Source: Seminavis robusta (lineage: Eukaryota; Bacillariophyta; Bacillariophyceae; Naviculales; Naviculaceae). Taken from it: a stretch of 64,000 nucleotides of DNA. Where the stretch lies: NCBI GenBank assembly GCA_903772945.1, contig CAICTM010000435.1, positions 1 to 64,000 on the forward strand, given 5' to 3'. Below are positions 53,787 to 64,000 of the stretch, piece after piece. Numbering within the stretch: the first letter of the stretch is position 1; each line of letters begins with the position of its first letter. The notes beneath the pieces are model-generated. The model was not told where the DNA came from. It saw only the letters and a list, made by a program, of their open reading frames with translations, and did not search any database. The translations under genes and the position numbers were made by a program.

Positions 53787-55724
53787 TGCGCTTGAAATTG
53801 ATAGAAGTGCTTTTCAACAGAGGACACCGAAACTTGTGGGGAGATGGTATCGATTTATGAGTTCTGCTATGAGTCGTTGGAGAAAACGAGATCAAAGTGG
53901 GCATCAAGCAGTGATGAACTGACTTCCTGTGACTGTAGGTACCAGTAGCAGAGAGCAGAGGTTGTGGTAGCGGCTTTGCAGCTTGCAGCGACGCTTTTGA
54001 ATGCCCTACCCAGCCGACTGCTTCACCTGAAGCCCTGACTCGCTGTGTAGGTTCCTTATTGCACTGCGTTGAAATTAGTGGACAACTGCCTTACCATCTC
54101 AGAGTTCACGCGACATAGGCTCTTCTCAATTAGGGGTGCCGAATCTTTGCTGCGATTTACGACCAATTGGTGGCTACTGAACGAGGACTGACGAGGATAG
54201 ATTGGAAAGCATCCAGTCGAGAGCTTTCCAATAGACCAATGCAACTCAGTATCAAGTATTTCCAAACCAAATAATCTCAATAAAAGGGGGATATGAACCA
54301 AATTGATGAGTAACAACGCAAAAAGTTTGGCCCAAACAAAATTACCCCAAATGGATCCAAAACAAGAGTGGTTGGTAGAAAAGACACAAAAGAGTACCGG
54401 TGAATTGAACGCGTAAGGAGCTATTAAAAGGCGTCTGGAGTTCATTAAGTCGTTCCTTAGACATTCATAGGAGACTTTGTGATGAACATTCCAATAAATC
54501 TAAGTGGCCTTCAGGCCAGAATGAGGTTACAAAAAGTAATCAAGAACGGGTCTTGGCTACTCGTGTCACTACACAAAGGAGTACAGTTAAACAGCTCAGT
54601 TCTGGGCTGATGATTTTGCTGCTCTGAGATTACGGTGGCAGGGTCTTGTCTAGTCCCTTTGTGTTAAGTAAGAGTCTTGACATCTGAATGGTACTTGGAC
54701 AGTTGAAGCTGTACTATAGGGATATGTAACAAAATTATGCCACGGGTACCTTCTTACTATTATGAGCTCTGTTATCACTGTTCATAAGTTCTTTGCGTTC
54801 AAGTGAATGTAAAGACAATGACTGTAAAGGGTCATAGAGAATTAAGTATACAAAAGATGTACTAGTAGCGAAAGTACTAGTACATTATGTATAGTAGAGG
54901 ATGAGACGATGAGATGCTTTCGGATTCCTTTCAGATGGCCAAGTACGGTCGTAAATTTGTTTTTATGATGCGCAAAGTTTAAGCAGATCCACGGATCTTT
55001 CAGCGATCCTACTAGGTAGATTTCGTGAGAAAGGGTTAGGTATAGATCCCGCGACAGAATACCGTACAGTACCACACACACACAAGAGATCCACAACGTA
55101 CCGTACCGGTACTACATTTCTGCAACAGTAGTTGCACAGCCTCAGTATGTGCTTCCCCCTACTACTACTGGATCTTACATACTGTCAGGATCAAGAAGGG
55201 TATGCTACGTAGAAAACTTACAGTATTGGCAGTCATTGAAACAAAGATCCTCTCAATAAGACTCTCACTATTAAATAAACTGCAACAGTCAAGATATAAA
55301 GCCAACCCCTGAATACATAAAGAACTGAGAGGATTCCAATTTCGCCCTAAGTATCCAAACACATACCGTGCCATTCCCATGAGATCGGATATCCGACCCA
55401 TTCCGATCCAACCGTTGCAGGTACAGCATACTCAAGCAGCCACCCTACGATCGCTACGTTGGAGTATGGTATACTCAAGCCACCGCACGAATGATTCGAT
55501 TCAATCGTTCGTGTATACTCAAGCAAAGAGGCAACCAACGTGCAACTCGTGCGATCGATCCACCACTACTAGCTACCGGTAGCTACAGTAGCATCAGCAT
55601 CAGTTCAGTTTTCCTCAGTTTTGAGCTCATTATTTTCATTCCTTCTACTCTGTAAAGGAAACTCTGCCGAAATTCCAACTCAACCAACCAACAATTGCTT
55701 AGTTGACCAAAGAATTGCTCCACC
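53787..55724. other. Intergenic region
   Basis: No supported gene in 1.94 kb. The region is AT-rich, with ACCGGT words at about 54394, 55105 and 55577. Frames up to 129 residues (54056-54445, minus) show no domain or repeat pattern. Its right end is the promoter side of the recombinase element. Confidence 0.45.
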
Positions 55725-57968
55725 ATGGCCAATGCTGGAGCAGCCTTTGGGTTGGAGGACGTGCCGGATTTGCCTGAAGCACCCACGGAACAGCCCAAGT
55801 ACAACCGGGATTACCATCGTCTCTTCGTCAAATTCATGAGCTGGCTGCACAAGAGGACATACACCAAGGCGGCTCGCTTCCAACCTAGTGCTTTGGCCGG
55901 CATCCAACCACACCACGTTGCGGACTACTTGAAATGGCGTGCGTATGGTACGACCGATGTTGACTTCAAAGACCTCGAGCAGAATCCAACTTGCCGCTCC
56001 TCTACTCTTGAGCAAGACAAGAAGGCTATATCCTTCTACATGCCCATCAAAGGTGCCACATGGAATGGAACCTCCGGCAATCCAACCAAGTCCGATCCTG
56101 TGAACGAAGTGGTCAAGGAAGTCAAGAAAGCGGAGACTCAACACCGCGGCAAGAAGTCCTGTGCCACCAGGGATTTGACGGAAACTGAGTATCGCAAGGT
56201 GGTCCATGAACTCTACGGCAAAGGGAGCTTTGAATCGACCATCCGTACAGCCTGCATGTTGAAGCAGCAAGTCCATCTCATCACAGGACGGACGACATCT
56301 CCAAGTTGAATATTCCGACTACAAGCCGCATCCAGACTCCCTTTTGCGCTCAGTTGCAAGGTGCATTGGTCCAAGAATATTTCGGAAGAACGACAATGCC
56401 CTGACCAAATCATTCTTGGGTCGATGGATACCGACTTTTGTGCTATGCTCGGATTGGCGAATTACATGGAGGCGTCCTTCAACTACGGGTATGGCGCCGC
56501 TGGTCGGGAAGATGCATTCCTCTTTACTCCCGAAAGCGATCCTAAGTTGGCTCCCAAGCACTGCAACGCAGCCTACCGCAACATTCTCAAGGCTGTCTTT
56601 TTGTCGGCTCCATTTCTTGCTGTGGCGCTCCTCATTGCTGGTGTTCTTGGGAGTCACAGCATTCGGAAGTTTGCTGCAACTCTGGCAAGAGGGATGGGTG
56701 CTACTGCTGACGAAGTTGACATTCGAGTCGCTGGAAGGCTCGCTTGTCTGGACGGGTGTTGATGCCTACATTTCGCCTGAACAGCCCTGGATCGACGCTC
56801 GTGTTGCCGAAAAGCTTTGCATGGGGGCTCCTATTGCCTACAAGCTACACCCGGATGCCAGGAGAGTGACTCCCGACTGGTTGATTGAGCATGTGGTGCC
56901 AAGGACGCATGCGTTTTACGACGGTGTCAACGACATTTCACTTCACTTGGCTCTGCCTCTTCTGTGGGCTGCTCTTGACGAATCTTGGGAGAGAGGATGG
57001 AGCCTCCCGTTCGTGTTAGATCCAAGATGCGTACGAGCGCATCAAGGCCGATATTCCTGTTGGCGTCAACCCTGTGGTGAAAGTGCCTCTCTCTATTTGG
57101 ACGCACAACACCAAGCTCCACATCAATGAAATCGAGCCGATGGATACGGGAGGCGGCGGTGCACGGCTGGTGGCACTACGGAACGACCGGCCAGGCAAGC
57201 ACTCGTCAAGTTGCCAATCAGTCTCGGCAGGTGACGGCTATGCAAACGCAACAGCAGGTACGAACAGAACGAGGAGATTCTGACAAGGATATTGCGCAGC
57301 ACAACCAGCTCCAGCAGCTCCATGCGCAGAAGGTAGGACCCGCGACAGTTCGGCTGCTGCTTTGAGAGGTTGGTTGGAGACCTGGCTTGGCGCGGAGCTG
57401 ACGAAACTAATGGAAATATTTGCAGGTAAGTGGGACTTGTGGCTGTTGGCTATTGCAACCATGCTATTATGCTGCTAACTCTATATATTTTGTTTGCTTT
57501 TAGGATTGCTGTTCAGCCTCCAAGGATGGCAACACCTGATCAGGTAGATGGTAATCTTTTTAGAAATGGGTTGACTGTGGAAAGGACTCGCCGGTAATGG
57601 CCAGACTAGCCTCAGGTACAGACAAGCTGTGGCCACCACCCCTTCTGATAGTAGGCCGCCAAGCTAGCCAAGTACAGAACTGTTGGCTCTGCTTGGGAAG
57701 AGTGGTGATGCATGGTATTGGTGGCAACAAGCCAGCCAAGAACTTCACTGCTGATGATATCAGGGCTTGCAAGTCAACCTACTCCAGGAGGAAGCCACTC
57801 TGGACTCTCATGGCTACACTTGTCAATGCTCAGAAAGCTCCAGCTTGGGTCATCTCCAAGATTGAGGAGCATTACAAAGGAAGTGTTTTGAATATTACTG
57901 CTGCCATCAAGCAGGACACCATTATGGGCAGTCTGCATGAGGATCTTTGTATTGTTCGTGCTCAGTAG
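55725..57968 (+). mobile_element. Crypton-like tyrosine recombinase element, degraded
   Basis: The region carries pieces of a diatom tyrosine-recombinase transposase in several frames. From left to right: an N-terminal part (55725-56309, MANAGAAFGLEDVPDLPEAP, with the core-binding-like FVKFMSWLHKRTYT), the catalytic part with SKNISEERQCPDQIILGS, LGSHSIRKFAATLAR (the HxxR of the recombinase) and DEVDIR, a middle part with YISPEQPWIDARVAEKLC, and a C-terminal domain at 57680-57968 (GGNKPAKNFTADDIRACKSTYSRRK). At least three frame changes interrupt it, so it is not a working gene as it stands. The C-terminal part is also seen in intact diatom copies. A spliced intron may explain the break near 57420-57504, but the others are damage. 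Confidence 0.72.
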
Positions 57969-59899
57969 AGTTGACCTTAGTTTAATCAGCATGCTAGCCA
58001 TGCCTAATAGTGAGTCTGTTACATGAGGACTTGTGGATTTTTCGTTTTCGTTTTTGTCATGGCTTGTGCTTTTCGAACGTACTGCCAGCAAGCGATTTCG
58101 AGGACTTTGCGTTTTCGAAAACGTGCTAGTAGCTAGCTAGCTACTACTACTAGCTAGCTAGCTAGTGAGCGATATTTTCGAAAACGTAGAGCTCAACCAA
58201 AGAGGTGCTTTATCGTTATCTTAACAGTGAGTAGTAGAGGTGCGAACCTCATTTATCTTACGGCCAAGGCGGTGACCTTTCGCTCGCTCCTCACTGGTAT
58301 GAAGGAAGGATCGTACCCAGCATACACCAGGTGTCGGATACCTTGATCAATACGTCCTGTAGGATCCACTACCACAGGTACAGGCTCTCAGTATTTCTCT
58401 CAGTTCTGGGATATACTTTTACGGTACCACGGATCCCAGCAGTCTTCCTGGGTTGATGCTGCGGCCACCACAACCACTGACTCGATCGATGCACCTACAC
58501 AAGTGCAGTTGACCAAAACAACCACAGGAGGCCTACGGTACTACCGTTTCTAGCCAGCTGGAGGCTGGAGGGGATAATCCGACCGTTGTCAAGGTGCAGC
58601 CAATGACCTGCTGGCTATAGTAAGAAAAGACTACTCTCAAGAGCAGACATGAAATTTGTTTTGCTTGGAGCTCGATGCAGCTACGACCGGGGCTAACAAG
58701 GCTGATGTTTCAGGTTGGCTTTGACACTTCTCCGAAAAGGAAGCAAACTGCCTTGTTTGAATAAAGTTCTACTAAAGGCGGGAAATATCTCTTTGGCTGT
58801 CTCGAACCTGGAAAAACCTTTGACAGCAGGAAAACAAGCAGGCAACTAGAGCCTCGACAACGCCCCGCCATTCCATTATTTCATAGACTCTACAACCGCA
58901 TACTAGCTAGCTAGTATGGGTACCTAGTACTGGTATAGCCCAGCCCAAGCCACCCAATGCAGCACGTTCTGGCAAGGTCCGTTTATTGTTAAACTAGCTA
59001 AAGAGCAAAACAAGTTATACCTTAAACTGCATGGTCCAGTGGCCAGCCCTGAACCGAAACTTGGTAGGAGAGACTTAGGCATCACTTAGCTTTTGTCACC
59101 TACGAGAATGTCTTCGCGTCTTCGCTTCTGGCAGACATTTATTTTCGTTCATGAAGTTCCCTTCCAGACCACTAACCTTCCTCAGTTCGTTCCCCTTTTG
59201 TCCATGAGTAACCGCGACCTTATTGAAGGTAATTAGGAAAGCGACTACTGTTGTAAAAATCTGGTGGCAAAAGGCCTGCCTTTAAATCACATGATAGGGG
59301 GATTGGGCAAAATACTGAATTTCAGGTGCCTCAATTCATAGCTATTTTGCCCCATTCTCCAGCAAGAAGAAATCAGACTCCGCTGTTAGTGCAATGGTAC
59401 ATTTTTACTAGTAATCAGCTAGCCAATACTGGTACCAACGTACCAACTATGATACCGGTACCGGTAGTAGCACATGTAGCTAGCTAGCTAGCTAGTGAGT
59501 AGCTCTAGTAAGTGGTACCGTACCATCACGCCAATGAACTCAAGCGGTACCAGTACCGTTTGACCGCCAGTGGGGAGGAGGTGGAGGGGTGATGTACGGT
59601 GGTTGCTACAGGGTACATTCACATGTACCATCATTGGATCATTGGGGTAATGGCCAGTTCACCAGTCGAACACGTCCCAGCATGAAATTAGGAGGCTTTC
59701 TGAGCTAGTAGACATCAGACACACCAGTAGCTACCGTACTGGCTAGAGTAGTAGATGCCATACCGGTAAGAGCCCCGTAGATAGTAGTTTGTTTCTTCTA
59801 TAAAAGTTTCCAAATGCCACTTGAATGTGATCCTCCTCCGGTCTTGTTCACACCGCAAGCAAGAGCGAGTAAAACAGGACATACGTAGCCTGGGCTATT
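57969..59899. other. Intergenic region with palindrome cluster and many ACCGGT words
   Basis: No supported gene in 1.93 kb. It holds the palindrome cluster at 58110-58186, ACCGGT-type words at 59456-59468, a CTAG array at 59477-59495, and another ACCGGT word at 59763. I considered a tRNA near 58230 but rejected it. Confidence 0.45.
58110..58186. repeat. Paired palindromes around two CTAG arrays
   Basis: The perfect palindrome CGTTTTCGAAAACG (58110-58123) and a near-copy ATTTTCGAAAACG (58174-58186) flank two CTAG arrays separated by a CTACTACTA run. The whole 77-bp segment can fold on itself in more than one way, as hairpins or a cruciform. Confidence 0.7.
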
Positions 59900-60731
59900 C
59901 TAGCAATCAGTCCACTTGAGACTCTTGGTTTCCCGAAGAGCTTGGCTTGTCTTCTTCCTCGCTTCAGCCTTGGAGAGTATGTAATATCTACCCACAGACT
60001 CGTCTTTCTTGACGAACCTTTGACCATCGTCACAAACGTGATCAACGATGGCTCGGCTCAGTTCTGTTTTCCCTGATTTCCCTTCTGTTTCTCGGTAGTA
60101 CTGTTTCATTTCACTGACAACCTGCCGATACTGTTTGTTGCCAGGGTGATGGTTTGATCTACCCCCTGAAGAATCGAAATAGAAGATTGACATGGTGAGC
60201 CTGCTGCAATCTCGAATAATGTTGTCACCAAACAATGCAGTAGCATCGAGGGTACTTACCACGTCCACACAGAATGTCAATGCCTTGCACCTCATCGATA
60301 TAGGTGCGTTCGGCTTTCATGAAAGAAACCTTGGAAAGTACTCGATCCTTCTTGCTAATCTTGGGTTTCGTCGCGGAGGTGGTTTTTTGAGGAGAGGACG
60401 ATCGAGGATCCCGAGGAGGTGACAGAGGAGCCACGTTCGGCAGTCTCGCACTGGCTTTCCTGAGAAGGTCGACGGCACTGGTAGATGGGACACCACTTCC
60501 TCCACCAGCAGCGTCGACATCGCTGCAAAACAGAGTAGATGTGCGTTGCGTGAGAATTGGTGGCGCCGCCATTCTTGCGTTCAGAAGATCGCTCGGGGCT
60601 GTTAGCGGAGGAAAAGGAGGGAAGACAACAACGAAAGGGCTCAGAGCCATGGCGGAGGGATCCAATGGCCACCTTCGAAGCATTAGGTTCTCGTAAGCGG
60701 TCGCGGTATTGAAAAGAGCAGATGTATTCAT
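59900..60731 (-). CDS. DUF6824-domain regulator, second copy
   Basis: Model: complement of join(59900..60165, 60260..60731), 245 residues. The 94-bp intron (GTAAGT to TTCAG) splits the signature as DILCGRG/GRSNHHPGNKQYRQVV. The conserved end is KTELSRAIVDHVCDDGQRFVKKDE, then SVGRYYILSKAEARKKTSQALRETKSLKW. The N-terminal part is Ser/Pro-rich with a KISKKDRVLSKVSFMKAERTY basic block before the domain. An upstream in-frame ATG at 60881 would add 50 residues. I prefer 60731 because the added sequence is not like the rest. It shares the domain with the gene 7 kb to the left but has no LTRGTSL repeats. Confidence 0.8.
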
Positions 60732-61036
60732 GGTTCTCGGTCTCGTCTCTTGCAATTTATTTGTATTCCTGGAGGTTTTGCTTGATGCTTGACGTAGGAA
60801 ATTATGAGACGCCTTGCTTGGAACCTCCAGACTTGAGAGATGCAAATCTACGATGTAGTCATTCCTTGTCTTGCCTACCATCAGCTAAGATGCAGTGCTC
60901 CGCTCCGGTCTATCGAACTGCAAATAGCATGATCATTATTCGTAGTACAGTACTAACACTCCCCCCACTGTAACTTTTCCTGCTCAGCTCCCTCGCACCT
61001 TTTTTGCAAGACTTCTGTTGAGGGTACCGGTACATA

Positions 61037-61094
61037 CACGATACACTGTACACACTCTGGCAGTGCAAGAACCCCTTGCTTGGGAAAGTACTTA
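61037..61094. repeat. 58-bp direct repeat, copy 1
   Basis: Begins CACGATACACTGTACACACT and ends AAGTACTTA. Every base matches copy 2 at 61189-61246. Confidence 0.85.
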
Positions 61095-61188
61095 CAGTAC
61101 ATACTCTTTTTACACAGTAATTCTTTGTTAATTCAAGCTTCCGAAGGACCCAACAGGATGCCACTATTAATTTGTGCACGATAGCTTG

Positions 61189-61246
61189 CACGATACACTG
61201 TACACACTCTGGCAGTGCAAGAACCCCTTGCTTGGGAAAGTACTTA
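61189..61246. repeat. 58-bp direct repeat, copy 2
   Basis: The exact copy of 61037-61094, offset by 152 bp. The 94 bp between the copies show no other repeat. Confidence 0.85.
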
Positions 61247-62207
61247 AAAGTTTTCCGTCCAGTGCCCTTCAAGCCAGATTGAATGGCTCCTAAAGATCTC
61301 TATCAACCTTCCACATTTCAAAGTGTACCGGTACACGACTGCCGCGAAACACTTTTCAAGGTTCAAGGTTGCATGTTGGCAGGTCTGCAGATTGCAGATC
61401 TATTGAGCTGAAACGCTCTCCTAGCTAGTACTCGAGGTGAAACGCTCCTGATGGATCCGAGAAGGACCATACGGCTCCTACAATACCACACTGAGTGCTC
61501 TTGCCTGCAGTTCACTGCGTCTGAGATGGATTGAATCATTCTGTTAAGGGCACACATCGATTCGATTCGACTGTTGTTATAGGCCGCCGAAGCTCCCTTA
61601 CACCAGTCTCCGGATACCCTAGCTAGCTAGAGCTTCCAGTGGTCATACCGGTACTGTACTACTAGCATGCTTTGGATGGTTCATGTCCGCCTTGATAATG
61701 GTCTCAGTTCACTACATGTACTAGTACAGCAAAACGAACGATCCTTGAACAAAGACTCCTTTGGCTGCAACTTTTGGAAGGACGACCTATCTGAAGGCTT
61801 TTCTCCCTTCCAACCCCACCAAGTGCAGGAACATTTGGCATGGAAAGTTAGCAGAGCTCGCGGTCCAAGGGTGCGAGCTCAGGTGAGTCATACTGTACCC
61901 GACTTTTGCTGGAAGAAGATGACCGCCCTTACTGGACGCCGCTGGAACGTGACTGAACAGTCGTGACACACACCTGCCCGCCACGCCCGCCCATAGTAAC
62001 TAGGTCACTCTTAGATGCGAGGTACCATCTGGTATTCTGATGACGGATACCCAAAACCGAATCAGGACACCCGAACGTTAACCAACCTCATAGACGTGAA
62101 GTGTCAACCAGCAACATCCTTTCGCTGCTCACCAACCTCATTGTTGGATCCCCCCTCCCGGACGAACCTTCCATCGACGAAGTCTCCTCCCCCCCTCCCC
62201 TCCATGA

Positions 62208-62684
62208 GCGACTAACAGCAACATCATAATATCGGACTCTGACGATGAGAAAACTCAGGTCTTCTATGCTCACGCCATCGACGATGATCTCTTAGGCTCC
62301 GCTACCGACAGGCAAGGGAAAGCTCTCAACCATTTTAACTTCTTCCTTAAAGGTTACTGTGCTCAAACTGGTATCAAGATAGTGGAAGCCAAGGACATAC
62401 CCCATCAGGGCTTTCCTCTCACCAACGACAGCAAAGCCCTTGCCAAGTTCTGGGACGATGTGATAGGACGCTTTGTCGTCTACCTAGGTAGTCATGCAAG
62501 GCAAGCATGCAACCCTAAACGTAACCACCTCGCCTTCAATACTGCCGACGGCTTCCTCTCTTCGACGAAGATATTCTTCGTCAATAAGTTCAGGAGCGAA
62601 AATTCCATTCCCGTCTCCCAACGAACCAACACCACCCCCTACGCAACAAACTCAAAGGGTTGTACAGGGAAAGGAAATGAGGTG
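62208..62684 (+). mobile_element. Tyrosine recombinase-like element fragment (N-terminal part)
   Basis: An open frame without a start codon from 62208 reads SDSDDEKTQVFYAHAIDDD, then KALNHFNFFLKGYC and KFWDDVIGRFVVYLGSHAR...LAFNTADGFLSSTKIFF. This core-binding-type pattern (WDDVIGxFxxYL...TAxGxxSSxK) is the same kind as in diatom recombinase-like proteins. It stops at the left LTR of the Copia element, so the element interrupts it. The identification rests on pattern only. Confidence 0.45.
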
Positions 62685-64000
62685 TGTTGTTTGCTAGTAA
62701 TACTGCAGCTTATTGGGGAGTAATTTGGTTTTAGATTAAGCTGAAAAGCAAAAGTGAGGATTTTCTGGTGGTGCATAGCAATTCTTGTGATTGAATTAGA
62801 TATAAGGACCCCCGCAACACTTTAGACCTAAAACTCCCTTGGTTCCTTGCATCATGAATTTGTATGCGAACCGGACTAGATGATTAATACATGAGTCAAT
62901 AGTAAAGAGGTGTCAGGTATATTTCCTCCAACACACTCCTGCACGGTGCCCTAAGTGGCTACCGTGGAACGAATAAATAAATTAGGAAATCAAACAAGGG
63001 GTGGATGCCCCATGATGAAAGCCCTGTGCTCATGGAAGAGCTTGCCCTGAAGGGGCTTCGTGAAAAAGTCTCCACGCATCTCCAATGTTGGGCAGTACAC
63101 AACTCTGAGGTTTCCTTTTCCAATCTGATCATAAATGAAAAAGAAACTAATATTGATGGCCCGAGTCCTTTTGCCCGAACTGCCTTTGCCATTCTCTGCA
63201 AGGATGATCGTGCTTTTGTTGTCCTGCATGAGGATGTTGTCCTTCACAACGATCCCCTGCTCTTCTAGGAACAACTTTGCCCACAACATGGGCGACATGA
63301 CATCGTCAGCTCCAATCAATTCCGCTTCCGTGCTGCTCCTCGAATTCAATTTCTGTTTCGCAGACACATACAGCACTGCGCCACTTCCAAAGGACATAAC
63401 TCCTCCTGTATGGGAACGGTAATCAGGATGGACTGCAAATGATGCATCCACCCGCCAAGTGATGATGCGTATGTCATCAATGTGTAGGATCAACTTGTCC
63501 TCCGCAGTCTGATCCAAAAACTTGAGGCCTTGGACCAACTTGTCCCAATCATCAGATGTTGGGCTTTTGACACGAGTGCATAACACAGTAGTGAGAGTCT
63601 GCACATCTGGTCGAGCACGCTTGCACAGAAACAACAGCTTGGCTGCAAAGGTATGATAAGTCTCCCTGTTTTTGTCATTCAGGGTGGTTCCATCACCAGA
63701 GCTGAAAAGGTCAGCAGGAGCTGCACTTGGTACCTTTTTCATTGCCCGAAAGTCCACTGGAAACTCTGAGATCATTTTCTTGACATAGTCTATCATGTCA
63801 ATTACAACCTTTTCTGGGTCGGAAAAATCAACTGTCATCCCCAAGTAGTCATGCTTGGGACCACGGGTTGCCTTGACGGCTCCATAGGTTCCATACCTGT
63901 CATTGAACCATTCCAAAGTCCGGTCATTGACCAACTTCATTCTGTGGCTTGACATCAAATCGTCAACATGGAATCGAATTGTTTGTTGGTAGCCTTCGAT
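62685..64000 (-). mobile_element. Ty1/Copia element, right part beyond the window
   Basis: A Copia element on the minus strand. Its 3' LTR is probably 62685-62933 (249 bp, TGTTG to CAACA). The frame at 62990-64000 encodes the end of the reverse transcriptase (HVDDLMSSHR at the window edge, the DD pair) and RNase H (VDASFAVHPDYRSHTGGVMS, SSTEAELIGADD). The frame looks open to the window edge. The upstream parts (gag, protease, integrase, 5' LTR) lie outside, so completeness cannot be judged. It inserted into a recombinase-like fragment. Confidence 0.85.

Larger units (their letters stand above)
60732..62207. other. Intergenic region with direct repeats
   Basis: No supported gene in 1.48 kb. 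It has a 58-bp perfect direct repeat (61037-61094 and 61189-61246). ACCGGT words lie at about 61026, 61327 and 61648, and CTAG words at about 61619-61630. Confidence 0.5.

Noticed and set aside
54056-54445. Minus-strand frame of 129 residues
   Set aside because: No recognisable family, low AT-rich complexity and no upstream signals.
58200-58330. Possible tRNA on the minus strand (GAGGTTCGCACCTC)
   Set aside because: A T-arm-like stretch is present, but acceptor, D and anticodon arms could not be paired.

Overview
The window looks like nuclear DNA of a pennate diatom. The signs are small GT-AG introns (about 68 to 138 bp), gene families that are expanded or restricted in diatoms (a heat-shock-factor type regulator, two DUF6824 regulators, a YAHENGC-type ankyrin protein, a CAP protein, secreted proteins with a GDGICC motif), leader peptides with an A-F plastid cleavage motif, and Copia elements of the diatom CoDi type. 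Seminavis robusta or a relative is my guess from the family mix, but nothing in the window proves the species.

Layout. 1-7650: a 6-phosphogluconolactonase-like protein, a short-chain dehydrogenase, a pirin, a GT15 mannosyltransferase divergent from a small PARP-type zinc-finger protein, and a secreted Pro-rich/Cys-rich protein. 8700-15550: a TauD-like dioxygenase broken by a 16-bp tandem duplication, a 15-repeat ankyrin protein with a damaged 3' end, a SAM methyltransferase, and a protein with NlpC/P60-like motifs. 16800-31340: an Asteroid/XPG-like nuclease, an OMA1-like M48 protease divergent from a BEACH-WD40 protein of the FAN/NSMAF type (with a duplicated WD scrap downstream), a small plastid protein, a CAP protein and an HSF whose DNA-binding domain is spread over five exons. 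32420-42860: a lamin-tail-domain protein, a flavin amine oxidase, eIF4E, an ankyrin-like protein, an MFS transporter and a leucine-rich-repeat protein.

43190-64000 is element-rich. It holds a young Copia insertion with identical 147-bp LTRs and a 5-bp target duplication, a pogo/Tigger-like remnant, a protein of unknown function, two DUF6824 genes on the minus strand, a degraded Crypton-like tyrosine recombinase element, and at the right edge a second Copia element inserted into another recombinase fragment.

The genes are an ordinary mosaic of eukaryotic single genes with no operon logic. Two divergent pairs share short intergenic regions. Intergenic DNA is marked by two self-complementary words, ACCGGT (usually as TACCGGTA) and CTAG arrays, which recur throughout the window. 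Multi-exon gene models were built by hand from splice sites and reading-frame continuity. They are internally consistent but not confirmed by transcripts.
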